Part shown: one piece after another, positions 56,714-64,000 of the stretch
Numbering within the stretch: the stretch's first letter is position 1
Layout: each line of letters begins with the position of its first letter
Assembly (NCBI RefSeq): GCF_035975855.1
Contig: NZ_CP109055.1
Span: 6,820,001-6,884,000, forward strand
Reading direction: 5' to 3'
Origin: Streptomyces sp. NBC_01304
GTDB lineage: Bacteria; Actinomycetota; Actinomycetes; Streptomycetales; Streptomycetaceae
DNA: 64,000 bases
Made by a program: the position numbers and the translations under genes
Notes under the pieces: model-generated
Databases searched by the model: none
Told to the model about the DNA's origin: nothing
The model's input: only the letters and a program-made list of their open reading frames with translations

Positions 56714-57538
56714 ATGGACGTCTCCTTCCTGGGTGGTCCACACCCGCAACGGGGCATTGGCATCGTCGCCCCTTTTGATTTCGCCCTCGACCGGGAGTTG
56801 TGGCGCTGGGTCCCGGACGAGGTGTCCCTCCATCTGACCCGCACGCCGTACGTTCCCGTCGAGGTGAGCCTCGACCTGGCCCGCCTGGTCAGCGAGCACC
56901 AGACGCTGCGCGAGGCGGTACTCGCCCTCAGCGCCGCCGAACCCGAAGTCATCGCGTACGCCTGTACGTCGGGCAGTTTCGTCGACGGCATGGTGGGCGA
57001 GCGCACCATGAGCGCGGCCATGGAGGCGGCCGCCGAGGTGCCCGCGCTGACCACCTCCGGGGCGCTCCTGGAGGCCCTGCTCGAGCTGGGCGCCCGACGG
57101 ATCGCACTGGTCACGCCCTATACGCAGTCGGTGACCCAGGCCCTGGAGGACTATCTCGCCGAGGCCGGCATCGGGGTCGGTTCCTGCGCCTTCCTGGGGC
57201 TGACCCGGCACATCTGGAAGGTGCCGTACCGGGACGTCGTCCAGATGGCCCGGCAGGCCGTGCCCGCGTCGGGGGGCTTCGACGCGCTGTTCATCAGCTG
57301 CACCAATCTGCCGACGTACGACGCGATCCCGCAGCTGGAGGCCGAGCTGCGGATGCCGGTGCTCTCCGCGAACCAGGTCACGATGTGGTCAGCCCTGCGC
57401 AGGCTGGGTACGCGTGCGGTGGGCCCGTACCAGGCGCTGCTCGACGACTCGGCGCGGCAGATGCTGGTGCGGGATCCGTTACGGGATCCACCGGCTCTGC
57501 AGGAGCCGGAGCCGGAACCGCCGGCTCTTCCCGAGTGA
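56714..57538 (+). CDS. Maleate isomerase / arylmalonate decarboxylase-family protein (EutA-like), two-cysteine form
   Basis: The product has 274 residues from the ATG at 56714, behind a GGGGG ribosome site. The Asp/Glu racemase-type fold has both catalytic cysteines: Cys84 in AYACTSGSF and Cys196 in LFISCTNLPTYD. Two cysteines are required in maleate cis-trans isomerase; arylmalonate decarboxylase keeps only the second. Ectoine clusters of proteobacteria carry a related gene, eutA. A proline/glutamate tail (PEPEPPALPE) ends the protein. It is followed by a paralogue. Confidence 0.87.
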   Translation: MDVSFLGGPHPQRGIGIVAPFDFALDRELWRWVPDEVSLHLTRTPYVPVEVSLDLARLVSEHQTLREAVLALSAAEPEVIAYACTSGSFVDGMVGERTMSAAMEAAAEVPALTTSGALLEALLELGARRIALVTPYTQSVTQALEDYLAEAGIGVGSCAFLGLTRHIWKVPYRDVVQMARQAVPASGGFDALFISCTNLPTYDAIPQLEAELRMPVLSANQVTMWSALRRLGTRAVGPYQALLDDSARQMLVRDPLRDPPALQEPEPEPPALPE

Positions 57539-57582
57539 CACGCCCTGTTCTCTCTTCGTTCCGTACGTCACGGAGGCCGCAG

Positions 57583-58320
57583 ATGACCGCAGTCGGATTC
57601 CTCTACCCGGGCCGCTCCGCCGAGGACGACTATCCGCGCATCGAACAGCTTCTGGGCAGCGACATCCGCCTGGCCCTCGTCCACACCGACATCGGCGAGG
57701 ACGCCCACCGGGTCGACGCGCTCCTCGAAATGGGCTCCGCGGCTCGCCTCGCCGCGGGCGTCGAGGAGCTACGGCTCTCCGGCGCGGAGGCGGTGGTCTG
57801 GGCCTGCACGTCGGGCAGCTTCGTCTTCGGCTGGGACGGCGCGCACGACCAGGTCCGCTCGCTGGCCAAGGCGGCCGGCCTGCCCGCGTCGTCGACGTCC
57901 TTCGCGTTCGCCCATGCGATACGCGAGCTCGGCGCGGCCCGCGTCGCGATCGCGGCGACCTATCCGGAGGACGTGGCCGCCCACTTCCGCGAGTTCCTGC
58001 AGGCGGATGGCGTCGAGGTCGTGTCCATGCGGGGCAGCGGCATCATCACGGCGGCGGAGGTCGGCACCTGGGGCTGGGACGAGGTCCTGGCCCTGGCCCG
58101 CGCGGGCGACCACCCCGACGCCCAGGCCGTACTCCTGCCGGACACGGCCCTGCACACGGGGGCGTACGTCCGCGACCTCGAGTCCGAGCTGGACAAGCCG
58201 GTCCTCACCGCCAACCAGGTCACGGTCTGGGAGGCCCTCCGCCTGGTCGGCCGCCGGGTAAACGCTCCCGCTCTGGGCGCACTCTTCACCAAGGAGCCCC
58301 TGATCCAGGTCCCGGGCTGA
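57583..58320 (+). CDS. Maleate isomerase-like paralogue lacking the second cysteine
   Basis: The product has 245 residues from the ATG at 57583, after CGGAGG. It aligns with the upstream gene product throughout. Cys75 (VWACTSGSF) is kept, but the position of the second cysteine is Asp187 (VLLPDTAL in place of FISCTNL). With one cysteine it cannot use the classic two-cysteine chemistry. It may be a decarboxylase or racemase variant, or form a heteromer with the upstream protein. The conserved ANQVT..W segment remains. Confidence 0.85.
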   Translation: MTAVGFLYPGRSAEDDYPRIEQLLGSDIRLALVHTDIGEDAHRVDALLEMGSAARLAAGVEELRLSGAEAVVWACTSGSFVFGWDGAHDQVRSLAKAAGLPASSTSFAFAHAIRELGAARVAIAATYPEDVAAHFREFLQADGVEVVSMRGSGIITAAEVGTWGWDEVLALARAGDHPDAQAVLLPDTALHTGAYVRDLESELDKPVLTANQVTVWEALRLVGRRVNAPALGALFTKEPLIQVPG

Positions 58321-58325
58321 CTTTG

Positions 58326-58490
58326 CCCCTCCCCGCCCCTTCCCGTAAGGCTGCCGCCGGCTTCAAAGACTGTCCTCAAACGCCGGACGGGCTGATAGAT
58401 CAGGGCTCATCTATCAGCCCGTCCGGCGTTTGAGGACACCGCCCGAAGGGCGGAAGGCTCCGCAGGATTTCGGGAAGGGGCGGGGAGGGG
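58326..58490. repeat. Nested-palindrome intergenic repeat, copy C
   Basis: Outer arms of 20 exact bases (58326-58345 and 58471-58490) enclose an inner 30-bp perfect stem (58371-58400 with 58409-58438, 8-base loop) containing GCCCGTCCGGCGTTTGAGG. It is the longest of the three copies. It probably also terminates the isomerase transcript. Confidence 0.93.
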
Positions 58491-58582
58491 AAAAGTCACT
58501 ACGGAATACGTACAAGCCTCAACCTGTTGTCAACGCCGCGAGCAAACGCAACGAACAGCGGCAGCAGCAGGAGGCACCCCCG

Positions 58583-59668
58583 GTGAGCGACCAGATCCAC
58601 GGCAGGGCCCACGGGACGGCCCCAGTCCCGCTCTCAGTCCTGGACCTCGCCACGGTCGGCGCAGGCCGCACCGCCACCCAGGCCCTACGCACCAGCGTCG
58701 ACATCGCCCGCCTCGCCGAGGCAAGAGGCTTCACCCGCTACTGGGTCGCCGAGCACCACTCCATGCCCGGCGTCGCCAGCAGCTCACCCGCGGTGATCCT
58801 CGCCCACCTCGCCGCCCACACGGACCGCATCCGCCTGGGCTCGGGCGGCGTCATGCTGCCCAACCACGCCCCCCTCGTGATCGCGGAACAGTTCGGCACC
58901 CTGGAAGCCCTGGCCCCCGGCCGCGTCGACCTCGGCCTCGGAAGGGCCCCCGGCACGGACGGTGCCACCGCGGCAGCACTCCGCCGCAGCGACCAGCTGA
59001 ACGAAGGCGCCGACGACTTCCCGCAGCAGCTCGCCGAGTTGACCCACTTCCTCGACGACAGCTTCCCCGACGGCCACCGCTACGCCCGCATCCACGCGGT
59101 CCCCGGCCCGGTCCAGGCGACGTCCCCCGGCGGCGTACAGGACCCGCACCGCCCCCAGATCTGGCTCCTCGGCTCCTCCGGCTTCAGCGCCCGCCTGGCC
59201 GGCATGCTCGGCCTGCCCTTCGCCTTCGCGCACCACTTCTCGGCGCAGAACACGGTCCCGGCCCTCGACCTCTACCGGGACTCGTTCCGCCCCTCCGAGA
59301 TCCTGGCCGAGCCGTACGCCCTGATCGGCGCCTCCGCCCTCGCCACCGACGAGGAGGCCGAGGCCCGCCGCCAGGTCCTCACCGGCGCCCTGTCGATGCT
59401 CCGCCTGCGCACCGGCCGGCCCGGCCTGATCCCGACGCCGGACGAGGCGGCAGCGTACGAATTCAGCGAGATGGAGCGGGAGTTCGTCGACAGCTGGCTG
59501 AAGAACGTCATCCACGGCACCCCGGACCAGGTCCGCGCGGGCCTCGACGACCTGCAGAAGCGCACGGGCGCCGACGAGTTGATGATCACGGCCAACGCAC
59601 ACAGCGGCGAGGCCCGCCTGCGCAGCTACGAACTGATCGCGGACGCCTACGACTTGCCCAGGAGCTAG
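58583..59668 (+). CDS. LLM-class (luciferase-like) flavin-dependent oxidoreductase
   Basis: The product has 361 residues from the GTG at 58583 (AGGAGG at 58567-58573); any longer start would translate the repeat element. The TIM-barrel core has LSVLDLATVGAG, ARGFTRYWVAEHHSMPG, LGSGGVMLPNHAPLVIAEQFGTL and LGLGRAPGTD, typical of the MsnO8/LLM group. It uses reduced flavin to oxidise an unknown small molecule. No flavin reductase gene is adjacent. Confidence 0.9.
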   Translation: MSDQIHGRAHGTAPVPLSVLDLATVGAGRTATQALRTSVDIARLAEARGFTRYWVAEHHSMPGVASSSPAVILAHLAAHTDRIRLGSGGVMLPNHAPLVIAEQFGTLEALAPGRVDLGLGRAPGTDGATAAALRRSDQLNEGADDFPQQLAELTHFLDDSFPDGHRYARIHAVPGPVQATSPGGVQDPHRPQIWLLGSSGFSARLAGMLGLPFAFAHHFSAQNTVPALDLYRDSFRPSEILAEPYALIGASALATDEEAEARRQVLTGALSMLRLRTGRPGLIPTPDEAAAYEFSEMEREFVDSWLKNVIHGTPDQVRAGLDDLQKRTGADELMITANAHSGEARLRSYELIADAYDLPRS

Positions 59669-59674
59669 CCGGAG

Positions 59675-61594
59675 CTAGCTGCCGGTCATGGGCAGCGTCG
59701 CGTGGATCAGCTTGGAGATACGATCCGGCGGCACCGCCCGCGAGTACAGCCAGCCCTGCCCGGTGTCGCACCCGATGCGACGCAGCCGGGCGGCCTGGTC
59801 GGCCGTCTCCACGCACTCCGCGGTGACGGTCAGGCCCAGTTTGTGGGCGAGTTGGACCAGGGCCTCGACGATCGTCTCGTCGGCGGGATTGGGATGCGTA
59901 CCGTTCTCGTACTGGAAGCCGCGGACGAACGAACCGTCCAGCTTGAGGACGGACACCGGCAGACGGCTCAGGTAGGCGAGGTTCGAGTAGCCGGTGCCGA
60001 AGTCGTCGATGGCGATGCGTACGCCCATGTCGCTGAGCGCCTGCAGGGCCTGCAGCGGGCGGCCCGCCGAGCCCATCACGGCGGACTCGGTGAGCTCCAA
60101 CTGCAGCAGATGTGGGGCGAGTCCGGTCTCGGCGAGGATCTCCGCGACGTCCGCGACCAGGTCGGAGTCCCACACCTGGCGCACGGCGACATTGACGCTG
60201 ACGAAGACCGGCGGGACGTCCGGGTGGTCGAGCTGCCAGCGCCGGGCCTGGCGGCAGGCGGTACGAAGGACCCAGCGGCCCAGCTGGACGATGGAGCCGT
60301 CCTCCTCGGCCAGTGAGATGAACCGATTCGGCGTCAAGGTGCCGAACTGCGGGTGATGCCAGCGGACCAGGGCCTCCACGCCGCGTACGCCGCAGTCGTC
60401 CAGGCCCACCAACGGCTGGTATTCCAGGGCGAATTCGCCGCGCTCGACGGCGGGGCGCAGGGTCGAGGAGAGCGCCTGGCGGGTCATGCGGTGGGCGTTG
60501 CGCTCGGGGTCGAAGAGCGTCCAGCGGGCCTTGCCGTCGGCCTTGGCCCAGTACAGCGTGGTGTCCGCCGCCTGCATCAGGCCTGTCGCGCTGGTCCCGG
60601 CCGCGCGACGCTCGACGACGCCGATGGAGGCGGACAGGGAAAGCCGCTGTCCGGACAGGTCGAATGGTTCCTGCAGAGTCTTGAGGACGGCCTCCGCGAG
60701 GTCGGCCAGCTGCTCGGTGCCGGTGGAGTCCTCGACGAGCAGCGCGAACTCGTCCCCGCCGAGCCGTGCCACGAGCGGCGCCCCGCCCCTGCCGTATCCG
60801 GCCCGGTCCGCGCAGTGCGTGAGCCGGGCGGCGGCCGCGGAGAGCAGCCGGTCGCCGGTGCGGTGGCCCAGGGTGTCGTTGACGGCCTTGAAGCCGTCGA
60901 GGTCGAGGTAGCACAGGCCGATCCGGCCGGTCCCGCCGTCCTCGTACGAGGCGGCCTCCAGCGCGGACGTCAGCCGCTCGAAGAACAGGGTGCGGTTGGG
61001 CAGCCGGGTCACCGGGTCGTGCATCTGCAGATGCCGCAGCTGCGCCTGCAGCTCCCGCCGGGCGCTGATGTCGGCGACCGCGAGCAGCACGGTCGCGCTG
61101 CCCGGCACCGGCGAGACCGTGACCTGGGCCCACAGCGAGTGCCCGTCGGGGTGCTTGAGGCGACGGGTGCAGCGCAGCTTGGCCTGCCGGCCGCGCAGCA
61201 CCTCGCGGTACGCGTGCCAGGTGCGGGCGTCCGACGCCAGATCCACCAGGTCCGCGGCGACCTGCCCGGCGAGCTCGGGAGCCGGGGCCCCGAGCAGCGT
61301 GCCGAGCGCGTCGTTGGCGGCGGCGACGAAGCCCTCGCGGTCGACGACGGCCATCGCGAACTGGGCGGCGTGGAAGGCGGCGCGGTAGTCGCGGAGCTCG
61401 GAGGCGGTACGGCCCACGTGCTCGGGCGGTGAAGGACGGCCGAGGTGATCCGGAGGTGAGGTTCGGCCCCGGTGTTCCGGAGATGAGGCTTGATGGTGAC
61501 GCTCTGTGAAGGTGAGGCCTTCCGTGAAGGCCGGCCCGAGGGCATCGGAGGCCGTCGTCGCCGTGGGCGACGGTCCTTCGGAGGTTCCGCTCAC
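59675..61594 (-). CDS. cdgA: PAS-GGDEF-EAL cyclic-di-GMP enzyme (CdgA-like)
   Basis: The product has 639 residues from the GTG at 61594. A proline/histidine-rich N terminus (about 1-60) includes short repeats (SSPEHRGRT, SPPDHLGRP, SPPEHVGRT). A PAS domain (about 65-190), GGDEF domain (about 195-365, RLGGDEFALL) and EAL domain (about 375-630, GVEALVRWHH, LELTESAVMG, DDFGTGYSNLAYL, LKLDGSFV) follow. Both active sites look intact. No RxxD inhibitory site lies five residues before GGDEF. The architecture and neighbourhood fit CdgA, which controls Streptomyces differentiation. Confidence 0.83.
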   Translation of the reverse strand: MSGTSEGPSPTATTASDALGPAFTEGLTFTERHHQASSPEHRGRTSPPDHLGRPSPPEHVGRTASELRDYRAAFHAAQFAMAVVDREGFVAAANDALGTLLGAPAPELAGQVAADLVDLASDARTWHAYREVLRGRQAKLRCTRRLKHPDGHSLWAQVTVSPVPGSATVLLAVADISARRELQAQLRHLQMHDPVTRLPNRTLFFERLTSALEAASYEDGGTGRIGLCYLDLDGFKAVNDTLGHRTGDRLLSAAAARLTHCADRAGYGRGGAPLVARLGGDEFALLVEDSTGTEQLADLAEAVLKTLQEPFDLSGQRLSLSASIGVVERRAAGTSATGLMQAADTTLYWAKADGKARWTLFDPERNAHRMTRQALSSTLRPAVERGEFALEYQPLVGLDDCGVRGVEALVRWHHPQFGTLTPNRFISLAEEDGSIVQLGRWVLRTACRQARRWQLDHPDVPPVFVSVNVAVRQVWDSDLVADVAEILAETGLAPHLLQLELTESAVMGSAGRPLQALQALSDMGVRIAIDDFGTGYSNLAYLSRLPVSVLKLDGSFVRGFQYENGTHPNPADETIVEALVQLAHKLGLTVTAECVETADQAARLRRIGCDTGQGWLYSRAVPPDRISKLIHATLPMTGS

Positions 61595-62008
61595 CGCTCG
61601 CTCCCGCAGGTGGAGTTGTTCACGTACAGATCTGGTCGGGGTCTGTCCGGCGTCTGATTCGGGGTGGGTCGGCTGGAAAGTGTGCCGATCATAGAGGCTG
61701 GTTGGAGCGGCGATCCAGCTCCGCCACAGTTCTGAGCACTCCGGAGGGACACGGTCCGGTTCGGGTTGCCACGGCCGGGTGACCCGCCGGTCGGATTGCC
61801 CGATCGTTTCTGCTCACTGCTGGTCGAGCTCGTTCCGTCGGGTCGCCCGCCCCTGATCGGTTACGGCTGCCTCTGTGACGTTCTGTGAGCACTCGGCCGG
61901 GGCCGGGGTGTCGCCCACTCACTCGACTGGGGCACCGAAACAGGGCGAACTTCAACAAACCGTCACAGGCTGGGTGAGGTGTTCCGCCGTCCGCACCCGG
62001 AGGTCGAC
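61595..62008. other. Divergent intergenic region
   Basis: There is no gene in 414 bases between the GTG of the GGDEF-EAL gene and the metalloprotease. It must contain both promoters. A GTGACGTTCTGTGAG imperfect repeat occurs near 61874-61889. No confident regulator site was found. Confidence 0.4.
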
Positions 62009-63262
62009 GTGCCACGTCAGCACCCCCCTGAGGGAGTCCCTCGTGCAGGGGGTCCTCAAGCCAGGCCGCGCAGTGCCGCGGCCGGCTTCACTTCCCTGGT
62101 GGCCCTTGCCGCGATGTCCCTCGTCGCGGGTCCGGCCACCGCCGAACCGCTGGCCGGTCCGTGCGCCCTGGAGCGCACGTCCGCACATCACTCGGAGGGC
62201 CTCGACAACTGGAACAGCTCGTACCCGAAGCCGGTGCAGACGCTCGACGCGGTGATGGTCTTCCTGTCGTTCCCCGACGCGATCCCGATGACCACGCCCG
62301 AGGAGCTGACCGCCGACTACTTCCCGACGACCAGCCGCTTCTTCGAGCGCGCCTCGTACGGAAGGTTCGCGCTGCGCCCGCACCCGCAGCGCGAGTGGAT
62401 CGAGATGCCGCAGGCCTCGATGTCGTACGAGATAGAGCGTGACTGGGACGCGGGGCATCGCACCGCCTATCTGCGGGACGCCATGCGGGTCTCGGACGCG
62501 GCGGTGGACTTCAGCAAGTACGACATCGTCTACTTCGTGGCCGACCCGGACGCGCCGGGCGTCGACTCCGACGCCACCAAGGTCGTGAACTTCGACAAGC
62601 CGCTGAAGGCCGACGGCGTGGACGTACGCCGCATCGTCACGGTCTTCGAGCAGCATCCGCCGGACCGCAATGTGCTGGCCCACGAGACGGGGCACGTCTT
62701 CGACCTGCCCGACCTCTATCACCGCCCGTCCGACGGCAAGGGCGACTGGGACACGTACGTCGGCGACTGGGACGTCATGGGCAGCCAGTTCGGGCTCGCC
62801 CCCGACCTCTTCGGCTGGCACAAGTGGAAGCTGGGCTGGCTGGAAGAGCCCCAGGTGCACTGTGTGCAGGGCAAGGGGGACAGCCTGGTCACCCTGGAGC
62901 CGCTGGGGGGCAAGGTGCAGCCGGGGCAGAGCGGCGGCACCCGGCTCGCGGTGGTCCGTACCGGGCGGGGCAGCGCGATCGCGATCGAGGCGCGGGGCTC
63001 CGCCGGCAATGACGGGGCGACCTGCACCGAGGGCGTGCTGATCTACCGCGTACGCAATGAGACGGCGTCCGGCGGCGGCCCGGTCGAGGTGGTGGACGCC
63101 CATCCGCACTCGGAGGCGTGCTGGAACGAGTCGGTGTACCCGCCGCTCGCCGATGCGCCGGTGCGGGTGGGGGAGAGCTTCTCGGTGCCGGGCGAGAAGG
63201 TGCGGGTGCAGGTGGTGGACCGCTCGAAGTCGGGCGCGTGGACGGTGAAGATCACCACCTGA
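62009..63262 (+). CDS. Secreted M6-like zinc metalloprotease
   Basis: The product has 417 residues from the GTG at 62009, with GGAGG five bases before it; a GTG at 61979 is an alternative. A signal peptide (about 25-50, SAAAGFTSLVALAAMSLVAGPATA) precedes the mature protein. The zinc site is NVLAHETGHVFDLPDLYH (HExxH plus a downstream acidic/His ligand), followed by GDWDVMGS, a met-turn-like segment. The core resembles M6 (immune-inhibitor A-type) proteases without the large C-terminal domains. It is presumably released to degrade extracellular proteins. Confidence 0.83.
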   Translation: MPRQHPPEGVPRAGGPQARPRSAAAGFTSLVALAAMSLVAGPATAEPLAGPCALERTSAHHSEGLDNWNSSYPKPVQTLDAVMVFLSFPDAIPMTTPEELTADYFPTTSRFFERASYGRFALRPHPQREWIEMPQASMSYEIERDWDAGHRTAYLRDAMRVSDAAVDFSKYDIVYFVADPDAPGVDSDATKVVNFDKPLKADGVDVRRIVTVFEQHPPDRNVLAHETGHVFDLPDLYHRPSDGKGDWDTYVGDWDVMGSQFGLAPDLFGWHKWKLGWLEEPQVHCVQGKGDSLVTLEPLGGKVQPGQSGGTRLAVVRTGRGSAIAIEARGSAGNDGATCTEGVLIYRVRNETASGGGPVEVVDAHPHSEACWNESVYPPLADAPVRVGESFSVPGEKVRVQVVDRSKSGAWTVKITT

Positions 63263-63302
63263 GGCACGGCTTTCGGACAGTGCCCAGGCAGTGTCCGGAC
63301 AC

Positions 63303-63338
63303 ACGAAAGGCCCCTCGCTCTCGCGAGGGGCCTTTCGT
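63303..63338 (-). terminator. Terminator of tRNA-Lys copy 3
   Basis: A perfect 15-bp stem (63303-63317 with 63324-63338, core CGAAAGGCCCCTCG) with a 6-base loop lies downstream of the minus-strand tRNA. Confidence 0.88.
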
Positions 63339-63344
63339 CGTCTG

Positions 63345-63418
63345 TGCGCCGCCAGGGACTCGAACCCCGGACCCGCTGATTAAGAGTCAGCTGCTCTAAC
63401 CAACTGAGCTAGCGGCGC
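63345..63418 (-). tRNA. tRNA-Lys (anticodon CTT), copy 3, overlapping a CDS
   Basis: The 74-base gene is identical to copies 1 and 2. Its first ten bases (63418-63409) are also the last codons and TAG stop of the upstream protein gene. TAAGGT (minus strand, 63434-63439), inside that CDS and 15 bases upstream, is a -10 candidate. Confidence 0.97.
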
Positions 63419-64000
63419 TTGCTGACGTCGTAGACCTTAGCATCCTGATCCGGGGGAGGAAAAATCGATATGCGCACCGCGGCTCCGGCGGCGGCCCGGG
63501 CGGCCCGTACCGCGGCCCAGAGCATCACCTCGGGGCCCGGCAGCCAGGGGTGCCGGGTGTCCGGCGCGACCAGCCAGCGCGAGCCGAGCCGGCCGGCCGG
63601 GGCCGTGTCCGGGTCGCTGACCAGCGGCGGGACCGTGACGGCGTCGCCCGTGCCGTGGCAGAGCGGGAGTGGAACGTCCGGGCTCCACTCCTCCCAGGCG
63701 AGCAGCGCGGGCAGGCGCTGGGCGGTGCCGGGGGCGGCGAAGAGCAGCATCCGCCCGCGGTACGCGGCGACCGGGCCGGAGCCCGGCCCCTCGTCCCATA
63801 AGCGGTCGAGCATGCGCCGCCCGAAGATCGCGGGAACGCTCACCACGTCGAAGGCGGAGCCACAGGGGAGCACGACCGGGGCGGCCCGGCGGGACTCCCA
63901 CAGCGCGAGAGTGCTGCGCGGAAACGTCGTGGCCGAGGCAAGCCAGGCCGCACCCGGCGCGGTGACCAGGCCGGCGTGGTCGTGGTCGTGGGCGGCGGCG
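63409..64000 (-). CDS. Conserved Streptomyces protein resembling bifunctional primase/polymerase N-terminal domains, start outside window
   Basis: The frame is open to the window edge, so only about the last 196 residues are visible. They include ALWESRRAAPVVLPCGSAFDVVSVPAIFGRRMLDRLW, an RGRMLLFAAPG segment and RWLVAPDTRHPWLPGPEVMLW. I associate these with short streptomycete proteins annotated as prim-pol N-terminal-like, from memory and not proven. The protein ends KVYDVSKRR; the last two arginine codons, the third base of the lysine codon and the stop lie inside tRNA-Lys copy 3. Confidence 0.6.
   Translation of the reverse strand, partial: AAAHDHDHAGLVTAPGAAWLASATTFPRSTLALWESRRAAPVVLPCGSAFDVVSVPAIFGRRMLDRLWDEGPGSGPVAAYRGRMLLFAAPGTAQRLPALLAWEEWSPDVPLPLCHGTGDAVTVPPLVSDPDTAPAGRLGSRWLVAPDTRHPWLPGPEVMLWAAVRAARAAAGAAVRISIFPPPDQDAKVYDVSKRR

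Noticed and set aside
58430..58582. N-terminal extension of the LLM oxidoreductase
   Set aside because: It translates part of repeat copy C and has no ribosome site, while GTG 58583 has AGGAGG and starts the conserved core.
61963..61977. BldD-like site TCACAGGCTGGGTGA near the metalloprotease and cdgA-like genes
   Set aside because: It has one mismatch to the TNACNC(N5)GTNA pattern and lies about 370 bp from the GGDEF-EAL start, nearer to the protease. One imperfect hit in 400 bp is expected by chance.
34192..63418. Genomic island bounded by tRNA-Lys copies
   Set aside because: The intervening genes are typical core Streptomyces genes, no integrase is present, and repeats beyond the tRNA bodies are only 7-8 bases.

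Overview
This window is GC-rich actinobacterial DNA, almost certainly a Streptomyces chromosome. The evidence is the very high G+C, the frequent GTG starts, three tRNA-Lys(CTT) genes, class E and class F sortases, a full cslA-glxA-cslZ hyphal-tip glycan locus, a CdgA-like GGDEF-EAL protein and long perfect palindromic terminators. The csl, LPMO, ehu-type ABC and cdgA-like genes occur in the same neighbourhood of the S. coelicolor core chromosome as I remember it, so most of the window is probably core. Only the first 3-4 kb looks accessory.

Layout. 1-4000: a defence-like segment with lower G+C codons. It holds a frameshifted nuclease-fold gene, an SRA-HNH modification-dependent endonuclease and an orphan DndB-type (DGQHR) protein with its own promoter and operator-like palindrome. 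4000-13100: housekeeping and metabolic genes (SEC-C protein, class E sortase, DUF3311 plus sodium:solute symporter, DUF6412 plus second YidC, FAH-family hydrolase, and a ROK-repressor/oxidoreductase/UPF0303 divergon). 13340: a LAKTG cell-wall protein with a long ADT repeat. 14758-21356: a GntR-controlled aminoethylphosphonate operon (FAD oxidase, phosphonatase-like HAD, PhnT/U/V/S ABC transporter), followed by a secreted alkaline-phosphatase-superfamily enzyme. 23100-26510: NagD-like HAD, class F sortase pair, a MITE, and cbtBA under a cobalamin riboswitch.

27120-33053: GAF-ANTAR protein and the cslZ / glxA / cslA glycan genes. 33398-40767: FadR regulator, tRNA-Lys, NlpC/P60-like hydrolase, SPFH protein with kinase, AA10 LPMO, DUF3592 protein and acyl-CoA synthetase. 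40852-43590: a three-gene WXG100-like/DUF1023 module. 43937-49028: an ABC-2 exporter whose promoter carries SARP-type heptamers spaced 11 bp, facing a convergent AfsR-like regulator. 49377-58320: an IclR-controlled catabolic region with an ectoine-type EhuABCD transporter, DUF3830 protein, amidase, D-2-hydroxyacid dehydrogenase and two maleate-isomerase/EutA-like paralogues with complementary cysteines. 58583-64000: LLM flavin oxidoreductase, CdgA-like protein, M6-like metalloprotease, the third tRNA-Lys, and a protein whose stop codon lies inside that tRNA.

Two kinds of non-coding repeats stand out. One is a nested-palindrome element built on GCCCGTCCGGCGTTTGAGG, present three times. The other is a roughly 200-bp MITE with 9-13 bp terminal inverted repeats and CTAG borders. 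There is no CRISPR array, rRNA or intact transposase. The strongest candidates for something undescribed are the SRA-HNH/DGQHR pair and the ehu/DUF3830/amidase/dual-isomerase catabolic cluster.
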